From positions 17,789 to 81,788 of the forward strand of contig SVFM01000013.1 of assembly GCA_015056865.1 (NCBI GenBank): 64,000 nt of DNA, written 5' to 3'. Positions 19,727 through 28,748 of this stretch are shown here, one piece after another. The notes under the pieces were generated by a model, which saw only the letters and a program-made list of their open reading frames with translations, was not told the DNA's origin and searched no databases. This stretch comes from Lachnospiraceae bacterium. Lineage in GTDB: Bacteria > Bacillota > Clostridia > Lachnospirales > Lachnospiraceae. The first letter of the stretch is position 1. Every line of letters starts with the position of its first letter. The position numbers and the translations under genes were made by a program.

Positions 19727-20908
19727 TTATTTGCACAATTCAAACAGCACCGCCAGACCCTGTCCGCCACCGATGCAAAGGGTGGCAATACCATATCGCT
19801 CATTTCTTCTTACCATTTCATTCATCAGCTTAATGGTAATGATACATCCGGTTGCACCAATGGGATGACCCATGGAAATACCACTGCCGTTTACATTTAC
19901 TTTTTCTACATCCAAATCCAACTCACGGATACATGCCAAAGCCTGGGCTGCAAAGGCTTCGTTAAGCTCAAACAGGCCGATATCCTCTTTCTTCAGACCG
20001 GTCTTGGCCAAAAGCTTATTGACTGCCGGGATGGGGCCGATACCCATGTAAGCAGGGTCTACGCCGGCTACTGCCGCATCCACGATCCTTACGATGGGCG
20101 CAATCCCTCTTCTCTTGGCCTCTTCCTCTCTCATCAGTACCACTGCCGCGCCGCAGTCATTGATACCGGACGCGTTGCCGGCGGTTACGCTGCCGTCCTT
20201 TTTAAAGGCAGGTCTTAGTTTTGCCAGCTTTTCTACGGTTGTACCCTCACGGATATATTCATCCTCCGCAAAGATCTTTGTCTCACTCTTGCCTACTTTT
20301 ACCTCCACAGGAATAATCTCATCCGCAAATTTACCTTCGCGCCTAGCCTGGGCCGCCCTTGTCTGGCTGAGCACCGCATAAGCATCCTGATCTTCTCTGC
20401 TGATCTGGTATCTGGCTGCAACATTCTCTGCAGTAATACCCATATGATCTCTGGTAATAGGATCTGAAAGAGCTGTGATCAGTCCATCCTCCAACTCATT
20501 GTGTCCCATACGATAACCAAATCTGGCCTTGCGCAGATAGAATGGAATATTGGACATACTCTCTCCGCCGCCCGCAACTGCAATATTACAGAAACCATTC
20601 TGAATTTCTGTAGCTGCCGTATAAATAGCCTGCAGACCGGATGAGCAAAGCCGGTTTACGGTGAGCGCGGATGCCTCATAGGGAATGCCGGCCTTAATGG
20701 AAGATACTCTGGCCATAAAAGCATTCTCCGCTGCCTGACCTACACATCCCATCACCACCTCGTCCACTTCTTCCGGCTTTATCCCGGCCCGCTCCACTGC
20801 CGCCTTGATTGCCATTCCGCCCAGATCCGTGGCCTCAAACTGACTTAAGGATCCACCAAAACTGCCAATACCTGTTCTTGCACCTGATACGATTACGATA
20901 CTGTCCAT
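19727..20908 (-). CDS. thlA: Acetyl-CoA acetyltransferase (thiolase)
   Basis: A 393-residue degradative/biosynthetic thiolase. The acylation Cys lies in VNRLCSSGLQAIY near residue 90, the His in ELNEAFAAQALA and NVNGSGISMGHPIGATG, and the second Cys in ATLCIGGGQGLAV at the C-terminus. It condenses two acetyl-CoA to acetoacetyl-CoA or cleaves acetoacetyl-CoA. AAGGAGG lies before the ATG. First gene of the reverse operon thiolase, AMP-ligase, CoA-transferase, VOC, Hbd. A 184-bp inverted repeat sits 37 bp upstream of its start and may belong to its leader. Confidence 0.93.
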   Translation of the reverse strand: MDSIVIVSGARTGIGSFGGSLSQFEATDLGGMAIKAAVERAGIKPEEVDEVVMGCVGQAAENAFMARVSSIKAGIPYEASALTVNRLCSSGLQAIYTAATEIQNGFCNIAVAGGGESMSNIPFYLRKARFGYRMGHNELEDGLITALSDPITRDHMGITAENVAARYQISREDQDAYAVLSQTRAAQARREGKFADEIIPVEVKVGKSETKIFAEDEYIREGTTVEKLAKLRPAFKKDGSVTAGNASGINDCGAAVVLMREEEAKRRGIAPIVRIVDAAVAGVDPAYMGIGPIPAVNKLLAKTGLKKEDIGLFELNEAFAAQALACIRELDLDVEKVNVNGSGISMGHPIGATGCIITIKLMNEMVRRNERYGIATLCIGGGQGLAVLFELCK

Positions 20909-20944
20909 ATCTATTCCTCCTTATAAAATAAAAATAATTTGATC

Positions 20945-21128
20945 ATAGTTGTTTCGGGGCCATAGTCGCCTGCCCGGGACCTACCCTTCATGGGAGAACC
21001 CGCTCTCGCTCCGTGAAAGACGTAGCGGAATGCTAGGCTCGATGATCTCGCCAAGCACCGACGTCTTTCAAGGGTTTCCCCATGAAGGGTAGGGCCCGGG
21101 CAGGCAGCAATGGACTCGAAACAGCTAT
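20945..21128. repeat. Large nested inverted repeat (184 bp)
   Basis: The 464-bp gap 20909-21372 has no gene but holds a long imperfect palindrome. Pairs from outside in are ATAGTTGTTTCG/CGAAACAGCTAT (one G-U), CCTGCCCGGG/CCCGGGCAGG, CTACCCTTCATGGG/CCCATGAAGGGTAG, AACCC/GGGTT and TGAAAGACGT/ACGTCTTTCA. The apical loop is 21024-21060, with GGC/GCC able to pair inside. Flanks are AT-rich (AATAATTT and AAATTATT), extending the symmetry. It could be a miniature mobile element, or a leader RNA of the thiolase operon. Confidence 0.75.
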
Positions 21129-21344
21129 ATTTAAATTATTTTATTCTATATGGAGTACAGTTTTCCATTGGCTGAATAAACATACTTTTATTACTTTTTT
21201 GTTATGTGTGCCTGTCTAATGGAGGAATTTCTGATGAATAATTACAGGTGATTTATTAATTAGTGGGGATTGTGAAATTTTTACTTGAAATTTTTTATCA
21301 TTTTAGATTTGGTAATTTGGTGAATATGGTTAAAAAAACACATC

Positions 21345-21368
21345 AAAAAAGGGCCCTCAGCCCTTTTT
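21345..21368 (-). terminator. Terminator of the LacI-type gene
   Basis: On the minus strand AAAAAGGG pairs with CCCTTTTTT (plus-strand 21345-21353 and 21361-21368), giving a hairpin that ends in a T6 run, right after the regulator stop. Confidence 0.7.
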
Positions 21369-21372
21369 CATG

Positions 21373-22368
21373 TTATATCTTCTTCACACTTCTGCGGACG
21401 ATGATTTTAGGCCGATAGACCACGGATGCACCCTCCGTTTTTTCTCCTTCTATCTTAGATAAAAGCAAGCTGACCGCTTTGACAGCCAGTTTTTCCGCCT
21501 CAGCTCCTACCACCGTCAGACCGTGGCGCTCCGAAAAAAAGGTGTCGTCATAGCATACAACACTGATATCCTCCGGGATTTTTACACCGCAATCCTTCAA
21601 GGCGTCTACAAAACCAACCGCCATCAGATCGTTGCCGCAAAAAACTGCTGTGTAATCCAGTCCTTTTTTGACCAATTGCTCTCCACAGGCATATCCACTA
21701 TCATAATTCAGTTCTCCCACCAGCACGCTGTTATCTGTCACGCATAGTTTCCCTTCTCGCATGGCATCCTCATAGCCTCGCCTACGCTCTCTGGCTGCCA
21801 TAGAATAGGACTGTCCCATAATGTGACCTATCTTCTTGTGTCCCATCTCAATCAAATAGGATGTGATCATATATCCGCCCTGATAATTATCACTGGTAAC
21901 AGAATCAAAATCTGAAAACCGGACACTTCGATTCAAGAAAACCACAGGAATTTCGCTTTCTTTCAGGCCTGCGGCAAGTTCCTCACCGCCCCTGACATTC
22001 ATAAATATAATGCCTGCGTACCTTTCTCTGATGGCAATGTTTACAAAACTTGCCTCTTCCTCTATAGAATTGCGGCTGAAGGCTATCAAGGTGACATAAC
22101 CTCTTTGTCCTGCCTCCTCCTGAATCGTCTTGATCAATTTTATGTAATAGCTATTGTCCAGATCGCCCACGATGATCATAATGGTTTTGCTCTTGGCCTG
22201 GGCGTTTCGCAGCTCCATCACATTGGTGCGGTAATTGTGCTCTATCAGCAGTTTCTCAATGGCCTCTCTGGTCTCCTTCTTCACATTAGATTTATTAGAA
22301 AGTACTCTGGATATGGTGGCGCAGGAGTAACCGCTTAATTCTGATAGCTCCTTAATCGTGATTCCCAT
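21373..22368 (-). CDS. LacI family transcriptional regulator
   Basis: A 331-residue repressor. The N-terminal helix-turn-helix MGITIKELSELSGYSCATISRVLSNK is followed by the hinge YRTNVMELRNAQAK and a periplasmic-binding-protein-like effector domain (TIMIIVGDLDNSYY, VFCGNDLMAVGFVDAL, ISVVCYDDTFF). The ATG at 22368 has AAAGGAGG eight bases upstream; a GTG three codons earlier overlaps that site. It is monocistronic with its own terminator and lies upstream of the thiolase operon in the same direction, beyond the inverted repeat. Which sugar it senses is unknown. Confidence 0.9.
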   Translation of the reverse strand: MGITIKELSELSGYSCATISRVLSNKSNVKKETREAIEKLLIEHNYRTNVMELRNAQAKSKTIMIIVGDLDNSYYIKLIKTIQEEAGQRGYVTLIAFSRNSIEEEASFVNIAIRERYAGIIFMNVRGGEELAAGLKESEIPVVFLNRSVRFSDFDSVTSDNYQGGYMITSYLIEMGHKKIGHIMGQSYSMAARERRRGYEDAMREGKLCVTDNSVLVGELNYDSGYACGEQLVKKGLDYTAVFCGNDLMAVGFVDALKDCGVKIPEDISVVCYDDTFFSERHGLTVVGAEAEKLAVKAVSLLLSKIEGEKTEGASVVYRPKIIVRRSVKKI

Positions 22369-22461
22369 GTGGAACACCTCCTTTGCACTTTATTGTAACA
22401 AAAATTTTCATGATTGTCATTAGTTTGTGAAATTTTTTGTCATTGAATATAAAGTAGCGCA

Positions 22462-22526
22462 AGCGCTGTTCTCTCAAAAAAAAAAACTCCCAAGCAATAG
22501 CTTGGAAGTTTTTTGAGAACAGCGCT
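22462..22526 (-). terminator. tRNA-Gln terminator inside a longer inverted repeat
   Basis: Inner hairpin AACTTCCAAGC/GCTTGGGAGTT followed by T11 (plus 22476-22511) is a strong terminator for the tRNA. Around it GAGAACAGCGCT (22515-22526), which includes the tRNA 3' acceptor strand, is repeated inverted as AGCGCTGTTCTC (22462-22473), beyond the T run. Confidence 0.75.
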
Positions 22527-22591
22527 ACAAGGATTCGAACCTTGAAATGACGGAGTCAGAGTCCGTTGCCTTACCGTTTGGCGATAGCGCT
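22520..22591 (-). tRNA. tRNA-Gln (anticodon CUG)
   Basis: Minus-strand cloverleaf of 72 nt. Acceptor AGCGCTA/TAGCGCT pairs over seven bases; the D arm contains GCC-AAACGGTAA-GGC; anticodon stem ACGGA/TCCGT encloses CTCTGAC (anticodon CTG); the T arm CAAGG-TTCGAAT-CCTTG carries TTCGA. The discriminator is G and no CCA is encoded. Confidence 0.9.
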
Positions 22592-22611
22592 ATGTCTTGA
22601 CTACTTGATGT

Positions 22612-22640
22612 ATTATACATGAAGTATTACCATTTTGCAA
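22612..22640 (-). promoter_or_regulatory. Promoter of tRNA-Gln
   Basis: On the minus strand TTGCAA (22640-22635), 17-bp spacer, TATAAT (22617-22612), 21 bp before the mature tRNA 5' end. Confidence 0.65.
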
Positions 22641-22649
22641 GACCTAAAT

Positions 22650-23588
22650 TCAAAAAATTTGCGCTAACTGCAAAAATTCTTCCATCGCCCGGCTCACATA
22701 CCTTCCACGCTTCCAATAAAAGTACAAACCGCGCTCACTCAAAGCCTTGGGAAGCTTATAGTAGACCACCCCGGGATTCTCCGGCACCTTCTGCACCAAG
22801 GTATCTCCGATCACTGAAATACCCATTCCTGAGCAGGTAACATTATAGGCGGTCATCTGCTGATCCAGCTCCAGAAGAATTTTAGGTGTAAACCCATGGG
22901 CCTGGCAGATTTTCATGGCATGTTTTCTGGTGTCATTGTCCGGCTTTAATAAAACAAAAGGCTCTCCCCGAAACGCATCCAGGGGCACCGGTAAAATCTC
23001 ATCCTGCAGATAATATCCACTGCGGATCCACTCCGGCCGGATCCGATACGCTTCCATCCTACGGTTGATCTCAAAGGCTCTGGGCACTGCCAAGACCAAG
23101 CGCTCCGTGCGGAAAAGCTTTTTCTCAAAAGCTTCCTCCCCTGCCAATCCATAATCGATCATAATATCCACATCTCCGGCCAGCAAATGCTCTTGCAGGC
23201 GGGCTGTGCGTTCTTCCATCAGCACCAGTTTGACCGAAGGATATTTCCGTGCAAACCGGGCCATCATGGGCGGCAGTATCCATGAGGAAAACAAATTGCT
23301 CCCTCCCAGTATAAGATTGCCTGTCTTCAGTTCTCCACAGTCGTTTACATAATCTGAAAATCCACTCTCCACGGATAAAATCTGCTCCACAGATCTGATG
23401 TACCTTTCTCCTAACTCTGTAAGTCCCAGCGGCTTGGTACTGCGGTCAAAGATCGGGTAACCTATGCGGGCCTCCACCCGCTTAACATTGGCACTTAATG
23501 AAGGCTGGGAAATAAACAGATTCTGTGCCGCCTTGGAAAAACTTCTCTCTTTATACACCTCATACACATATTCCATCCCTTGAAACAT
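22650..23588 (-). CDS. LysR family transcriptional regulator
   Basis: A 312-residue regulator. The N-terminal winged HTH is visible (MEYVYEVYKERSFSKAAQ then LFISQPSLSANVKRVEARIG), followed by a type 2 periplasmic-binding effector domain with LILGGSNLFSSWILPPMM. The frame continues 61 codons upstream with a hydrophobic, non-coding-looking stretch; the ATG at 23588 has GGAGG five bases ahead and gives the standard LysR length. It is divergent from the aspartase gene at 23696, so aspartase is the likely target, with a perfect inverted repeat between them (23613-23643). Confidence 0.9.
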   Translation of the reverse strand: MFQGMEYVYEVYKERSFSKAAQNLFISQPSLSANVKRVEARIGYPIFDRSTKPLGLTELGERYIRSVEQILSVESGFSDYVNDCGELKTGNLILGGSNLFSSWILPPMMARFARKYPSVKLVLMEERTARLQEHLLAGDVDIMIDYGLAGEEAFEKKLFRTERLVLAVPRAFEINRRMEAYRIRPEWIRSGYYLQDEILPVPLDAFRGEPFVLLKPDNDTRKHAMKICQAHGFTPKILLELDQQMTAYNVTCSGMGISVIGDTLVQKVPENPGVVYYKLPKALSERGLYFYWKRGRYVSRAMEEFLQLAQIF

Positions 23589-23612
23589 AGCGTCCTCCAT
23601 AACTTGAAAACT

Positions 23613-23666
23613 ATACAAATTATAATAATATATGTATTTGTATATACTATAACTCTTTTCTATAAT
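23613..23666 (+). promoter_or_regulatory. LysR operator and aspartase promoter
   Basis: ATACAAAT (23613-23620) and ATTTGTAT (23636-23643) form a perfect inverted repeat with a 15-bp spacer, the size of a LysR recognition site. The right arm overlaps the -35 (TTGTAT, 23638-23643), 17 bp before TATAAT at 23661-23666. Confidence 0.55.
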
Positions 23667-23695
23667 GAAAGCAACAACAAAAGGAGGATTCTCGC

Positions 23696-25111
23696 ATGAA
23701 AGATACAAAGGCAATGAACTACAGAATAGAGAAGGATTCCATCGGTACCAAAGAAGTACCGGCAAAGGCATACTATGGTGTACAAACTTTACGTGCCGCT
23801 GAAAATTTCCACATTACAGGACAGACCATGCATCCGGAGATCATCGTGAGCCTGGCCTACATAAAAAAAGCCTGCGCACTGGCAAACCATCAGGTGGGTA
23901 TTCTGGATGATAAGATCGCTCAAGCGATCATACAGGCTTGTGATGAGATCGTAGCAGGAAAGCTGCATGATCATTTTATCGTAGACCCTATCCAGGGCGG
24001 TGCAGGTACCTCCCTGAATATGAACGCCAATGAAGTCATTGCCAACCGCGCCATCGAGATCCTGGGAGGGCAAAAGGGAGACTATTCCATGGTACACCCC
24101 AATGACCACGTAAACAACGGTCAGTCCACCAACGATGTGATTCCCACTGCCGGAAAAATGACTGCACTGCGCCTCCTAAAAAATCTAAAGAAAGAATTGC
24201 TTCGTCTCCACGAGGCATTCTGCATCAAAGCAGAGGAATTTGACCACATTATCAAAATGGGCCGTACTCAGATGCAGGATGCGGTTCCTATCCGACTAGG
24301 TCAGGAGTTTAAAGCCTATTCCGTAGCCATCATGCGGGACATCATCCGAATCGACAAAACCTCTCAGGAACTGCGCTCCCTGAATATGGGCGGAACCGCC
24401 ATCGGAACCGGTATCAATGCAGACACAGACTATGTAAAGCAGATTGTTCCTACCCTGGCAGAAGTATCCGGTATGGATTTTGTTCAGGCAGATGACCTAA
24501 TCGATTCCACCCAGAGCCTGGATCCCTTTGTTGCAGTTTCCGGCGCCCTCAAGGCCTGCGCCGTCAGTCTGTCAAAGATTGCCAACGACCTGCGCCTGAT
24601 GTCCTCCGGCCCCAGAACAGGTTTTGCTGAGATCAACCTACCTCCCAAGCAAAATGGCTCTTCCATCATGCCCGGCAAGGTCAATCCGGTTATTCCGGAG
24701 GTGGTAAACCAGGTGGCATTCAAGGTGATCGGCAATGATATGACCATAGCCATGGCAGCAGAAGCCGGGCAGCTGGAATTAAACGCTTTTGAACCTGTAA
24801 CCTTCTACTGCTTATTCCAGTCCATCGACACCCTGGCCAATGCCATCCAGACTTTCGTAGACAACTGCGTGCTGGGCATCACCGCCAACGAGGAAAACTG
24901 CCGTGATCTGCTGGAGAACAGCGTGGGCATCATCACTGCCATTTGCCCCCATGTGGGATATCAGAAGGCCGCTGATATTGCGAAAAAAGCGTTAAAGACC
25001 GGTGAATCCGTCCGTAGCCTGATCCTGCAGGAGAAGCTTCTATCCGCAGAGGAACTGGAAGCGATTTTGGATCCTGTGAAAATGACAGAGCCCGGTATTT
25101 CAGGCAAATAA
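23696..25111 (+). CDS. aspA: Aspartate ammonia-lyase (aspartase)
   Basis: A 471-residue member of the fumarase/aspartase superfamily. The N-terminus YRIEKDSIGTKEVPAKAYYGVQTLRA resembles AspA, and the signature loop GSSIMPGKVNPV (catalytic Ser) lies near residue 320. VHPNDHVNNGQSTNDVIPTA and MGRTQMQDAVPI give the other active-site blocks. It converts L-aspartate to fumarate and ammonia in the cytosol. The ATG has AAAGGAGG upstream. Fumarase class II is the main alternative, but the PAKAYYG and GRTQMQDA forms favour aspartase. Its last 12 bp overlap the converging permease gene. Confidence 0.88.
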   Translation: MKDTKAMNYRIEKDSIGTKEVPAKAYYGVQTLRAAENFHITGQTMHPEIIVSLAYIKKACALANHQVGILDDKIAQAIIQACDEIVAGKLHDHFIVDPIQGGAGTSLNMNANEVIANRAIEILGGQKGDYSMVHPNDHVNNGQSTNDVIPTAGKMTALRLLKNLKKELLRLHEAFCIKAEEFDHIIKMGRTQMQDAVPIRLGQEFKAYSVAIMRDIIRIDKTSQELRSLNMGGTAIGTGINADTDYVKQIVPTLAEVSGMDFVQADDLIDSTQSLDPFVAVSGALKACAVSLSKIANDLRLMSSGPRTGFAEINLPPKQNGSSIMPGKVNPVIPEVVNQVAFKVIGNDMTIAMAAEAGQLELNAFEPVTFYCLFQSIDTLANAIQTFVDNCVLGITANEENCRDLLENSVGIITAICPHVGYQKAADIAKKALKTGESVRSLILQEKLLSAEELEAILDPVKMTEPGISGK

Positions 25112-25954
25112 CTTAAAACAAAAATCGATTATAATACCGGACAGCACGCCAATGCCGTACAGGATGCCAAGGATCTTCAGATTCTCCTTCCTGTCGGCAT
25201 TTGTTTTAAACAAAACCAAAACCCCGGCACCGGCACCAGCCAGCAAACCGGCCAGCATAGAGCCAAGACTCATCATTCCTTCCACATACAACCGGGTCAG
25301 CACCACCGACGCGGCACAGTTGGGGATCAGACCTACCAATCCCGCGATCAGAGGCCCCACTACAGGCATATCTGACAACAAGTCAGCCAGTACCTCCTCC
25401 CCACCGGAATGGAGGATCAAATTCAAAGCAAATGTGATGATCACAACAAACAATCCAATTCTTGCAGTATGAACCAGGGCTGAATAGAAAATACTCTTTC
25501 CCTGGCCGCAGTTGCAGTGATCATGCTCACACATCTCATGAATGTGATCATGCTCTTCCTGCTTTGCAGGCAATAACAGGTCGATCAGCAATCCTGCCAC
25601 CATACCGATGACCACCTTGATACCAAGGATTTTCAGGATCAAGTCGGGGGAAACTGCCTCTGAGATCAGGATAGGCAGCATCTCATCCGATGTGGACAAA
25701 AAGATGGCAATCAAAGTACCCACAGTAATCACGCGTCCTGCATAAAGATTGGACGCCGCCGTAGAAAATCCGCACTGAGGTACTGCTCCCAGCAAACTGC
25801 CCACCACAGGACCGAACTTACCGCTCTTTTTGATAAAGGTATTGGTACGACTTCCGGCCTTATGTTCCAGCCATTCCATGACCAGATACGTCAAAAAAAG
25901 AAATGGAACCAACTTCACACTGTCTAATAATGTATGCTCTATAATTTCTATCAT
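25100..25954 (-). CDS. ArsP_2-like permease (putative manganese/arsenical exporter)
   Basis: A 284-residue protein with about eight to ten transmembrane helices. Two related halves carry GAVPQCGFSTAASNLYAG and GLIPNCAASVVLTRLYVEG (paired P-[QN]-C motifs), typical of the family annotated as putative manganese transporter or arsenic efflux protein. Between them is a His/Cys/Asp-rich cytoplasmic loop (EEHDHIHEMCEHDHCNCGQG), probably metal binding. It has an AAAGG site and lies 15 bp behind the GH20-like gene on the same strand. Function is family-level only. Confidence 0.72.
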   Translation of the reverse strand: MIEIIEHTLLDSVKLVPFLFLTYLVMEWLEHKAGSRTNTFIKKSGKFGPVVGSLLGAVPQCGFSTAASNLYAGRVITVGTLIAIFLSTSDEMLPILISEAVSPDLILKILGIKVVIGMVAGLLIDLLLPAKQEEHDHIHEMCEHDHCNCGQGKSIFYSALVHTARIGLFVVIITFALNLILHSGGEEVLADLLSDMPVVGPLIAGLVGLIPNCAASVVLTRLYVEGMMSLGSMLAGLLAGAGAGVLVLFKTNADRKENLKILGILYGIGVLSGIIIDFCFKLFA

Positions 25955-25969
25955 CTACAATACCTTTCC

Positions 25970-28486
25970 CTATTGTGCCAGCTCTGCCGCGATATGGGCA
26001 CAGTTAAGCACCTTTTCCAGAAGCATCCCCTGGGTATAATAATAATGATTGGCCGCTTCAAATCCGATACTGGGATTGCGCCTCATAATATGATACAGCT
26101 CTTTGGCAAGTTCCGTCTCATTGCAGAGCACCTGCTGAATAATTTCCTTGGCCTGGGTACCGCCTTCTGACAGATAACGATCTCTGCAGCGGATAAACCG
26201 TATCTGATTATAGGAGGCCTTAAATTGGATATAAGTAGCATGGGCAATATCCTTAAACTCGCACTCCGGCATGTCCGCCAGCCTGTCCAGTCCAAGCTTC
26301 CACTTGTCACACAATACCTTAAACTGATTCTCAAAAATATCCTCCGGATACATGGCCTGCCATGCGGCCAGATCATCGTAGGCATAGCAGGTCATGGTAG
26401 CTGCCAGCCCCGTGGGCTTTGCAAACAGCAGATTGGATGCACCGCCGTTTTGAGGTCCAACGTATAATGTTTGAATATCAAAAGGAAACTCTTTAAATGC
26501 ATCGCTGAAAACATCTGCAGCCTCCTGTACCTGTTTGGCATAGTCCCCATAAAGGCTTCTGTAAACTTTGCCCAAGTCCACACTTTCCTCTTCCCCCATG
26601 GTTTCAAAGAAAAGTTCGGAAACCACCTTGATGCTGGGAGAGGGATAGCCGCCCAAAGTCCAGCTCAGCATCAGATGCTCCACACCGGCCTCTGCCAGTT
26701 CCTGCACATTCTGAACCAACAGGGAATATACCGGCAGATAAGGAATGGTAGAGCACTCCCAGCTGTTGTTGATCTGCATCTTGGCCGCCACCTGGTGTCC
26801 CCTGCTTCGAGCGTACATCCACTGTCTTCTGGCCACAGGGCTGATGCCGCAGATGGACACAGAATAGTCATGTACCTTTCCCCGAACACCTCCTACAAAG
26901 GTCGGTATCAAGCTCTCCCTATTGGACATGAGAATCACATCCTCCGGCATCAGATCAATACACTTCTCTGTCTCCTGCAGTGTCATAAATCCACCGCCAT
27001 TCCAGCTCCAGTTCCAGGCAATGACCTTGATCCGTGGATCCACAGCATGGGCACTCTCAGCAATGAGGCGATTCACCTCAGCCAGCACCTCATACTGTTT
27101 CCGCCCGGCACATCTGGGACATGTCATCTGAGTCGTCAACGAATAGCAGTTTGTAATATTTTCAGATCTGGTTATGGTAAACAAACCACCCAACCCGGGG
27201 GCACCTTGGCAGAGCCTGCGGATTCCCTGTGTCAAATACTCCTGGACCTGCGGTGTGGAGGTACACAGGCAGCCATAACCATCCCTCATGTTACCAAGAA
27301 TCTCTGGACGTTTGTCAAAGAAGGACAAGGGCATGGCCCGAGGCTCGTTGATATACAAATACACCTTGATGCCATAGCGTTTTGCACGCTTCACAAAAGC
27401 CGCCAGATTGGCAAGCCTGCTCTCCCAGCCCTGAGAAAGTCCGGGCACAAAGGGAAACTCTACTAATTTGTAAAGCACTGCCTGCAACCAAATACCGTTA
27501 ATACCGGTTTCTGCATAGCTCTCCAACAACTCATCCGGACAATACACACTGCTGTCCACATCAAAAGCATCATTATAAAGACCGCTGAAGGAATAAATGT
27601 ATCTGGTCTTAAATCTGGCCCGGCGGGCATACTGGCGTTTTTCAAAATACAGGCCACCCTTTTCCCTGGCCAAATCCTTCAAAAATGTCAATCCACGCAA
27701 AATGCCGGCGCTGTCCGCCGCCCGGACCTGTATACCATCCTCTGTAATATCAATTTCATGATATTCCTCTTCTCGGGCACCTTCAAGAAGCGCCAACACA
27801 ATCTTCTTTTGACCGCTGCCGGAAAAAGAGATGCCCCAGGCTTTCTTCACATCACGCAAAAACCTCTGCACTATAAAAGGCACATCCTCATCCCCGGTCA
27901 GATCCTGAATCTCCCAAGAATCATCTATGGACACACAGCCCTCACAAATTATCTCCGTAACCCTCTGCAAATACTGAGGAGCCTGCGCCCGGGCATAAAA
28001 ATCAAACGGCTGCTCTCCCTTATCATCAAAGGAAAAATGCTGCTCCATGGTCTCACGGATCCAACCGGTCTGTTTCTCCTGCTCCGGGGTCAGATCAGTA
28101 TAAACAACCTCCGGACAGATAGGTTTTTTGCTACCCAGTTTAATATCCAGAAAATCCTCTTCCTTTAAAACCAAGGCCAACCGCTCTTCATCCCAACCCA
28201 AAAGCTCCAACAGCTGAGAATAAGGCAACAGTTGCCAGTTCGCCCGGATAATGGATATGTAGCCCCTGCCGAGCCATGCGGACACATCCCCCTGGTCCGG
28301 CAGTCCCATCTTCTTGGCCTGATCAATCACCTGCTCCGTGCCTGTCTTTAACACAGCAGCCAAACGATCCGCGGGTACCATATCCCAGTTTCTGAAAATA
28401 AACGCCTGCATCCTGGTGGGAAAGTGTTCCAAAGGTGCTCCAAAACCCTCTTCCTTGGGCAATATCAATGTTTTTTCCTCTGCCAT
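25970..28486 (-). CDS. Large GH20-related TIM-barrel protein of unknown activity
   Basis: An 838-residue protein without signal peptide. Residues 1-150 are an unusual helical head (MQAFIFRNWDMVPADRLAAVL and a second, similar WQLLPYSQLLELLGW block). Then comes a GH20b-like fold (ITEDGIQVRAADSAGILRGLTFL) and a TIM barrel (YGIKVYLYINEPRAMPLSFF, FTITRSENITNCYS, VIAWNWSWNGGG). A CPRC pair follows. The GH20 Asp-Glu catalytic pair is not obvious; only a lone Glu in RSENI is seen. The C-terminal third is helical. It may be a cytosolic glycosidase or a degenerate relative. GGGAGG precedes the ATG; the ArsP_2-like gene follows. Confidence 0.6.
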   Translation of the reverse strand: MAEEKTLILPKEEGFGAPLEHFPTRMQAFIFRNWDMVPADRLAAVLKTGTEQVIDQAKKMGLPDQGDVSAWLGRGYISIIRANWQLLPYSQLLELLGWDEERLALVLKEEDFLDIKLGSKKPICPEVVYTDLTPEQEKQTGWIRETMEQHFSFDDKGEQPFDFYARAQAPQYLQRVTEIICEGCVSIDDSWEIQDLTGDEDVPFIVQRFLRDVKKAWGISFSGSGQKKIVLALLEGAREEEYHEIDITEDGIQVRAADSAGILRGLTFLKDLAREKGGLYFEKRQYARRARFKTRYIYSFSGLYNDAFDVDSSVYCPDELLESYAETGINGIWLQAVLYKLVEFPFVPGLSQGWESRLANLAAFVKRAKRYGIKVYLYINEPRAMPLSFFDKRPEILGNMRDGYGCLCTSTPQVQEYLTQGIRRLCQGAPGLGGLFTITRSENITNCYSLTTQMTCPRCAGRKQYEVLAEVNRLIAESAHAVDPRIKVIAWNWSWNGGGFMTLQETEKCIDLMPEDVILMSNRESLIPTFVGGVRGKVHDYSVSICGISPVARRQWMYARSRGHQVAAKMQINNSWECSTIPYLPVYSLLVQNVQELAEAGVEHLMLSWTLGGYPSPSIKVVSELFFETMGEEESVDLGKVYRSLYGDYAKQVQEAADVFSDAFKEFPFDIQTLYVGPQNGGASNLLFAKPTGLAATMTCYAYDDLAAWQAMYPEDIFENQFKVLCDKWKLGLDRLADMPECEFKDIAHATYIQFKASYNQIRFIRCRDRYLSEGGTQAKEIIQQVLCNETELAKELYHIMRRNPSIGFEAANHYYYTQGMLLEKVLNCAHIAAELAQ

Positions 28487-28604
28487 GACCTGATCCTCCC
28501 TAACATACGAACTTTCTTTGTTTTACAGATTTTATCACAAGAAAAACCTCTTCGCAATATACAAAACAGCAAAAGCTTTTCAGAGAAGTTAAATAGAATT
28601 AATC

Positions 28605-28633
28605 TTGACATTTGCCGCCGTACAGTGTATTAT
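28605..28633 (+). promoter_or_regulatory. Consensus promoter of tRNA-Pro
   Basis: TTGACA (28605-28610), 17-bp spacer, TATTAT (28628-28633), 25 bp before the mature tRNA. Confidence 0.75.
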
Positions 28634-28658
28634 CTTAATGTTGTTAATCATTGTATGG

Positions 28659-28732
<74 letters not shown>

Positions 28733-28748
28733 TTTACAACAAATACAG

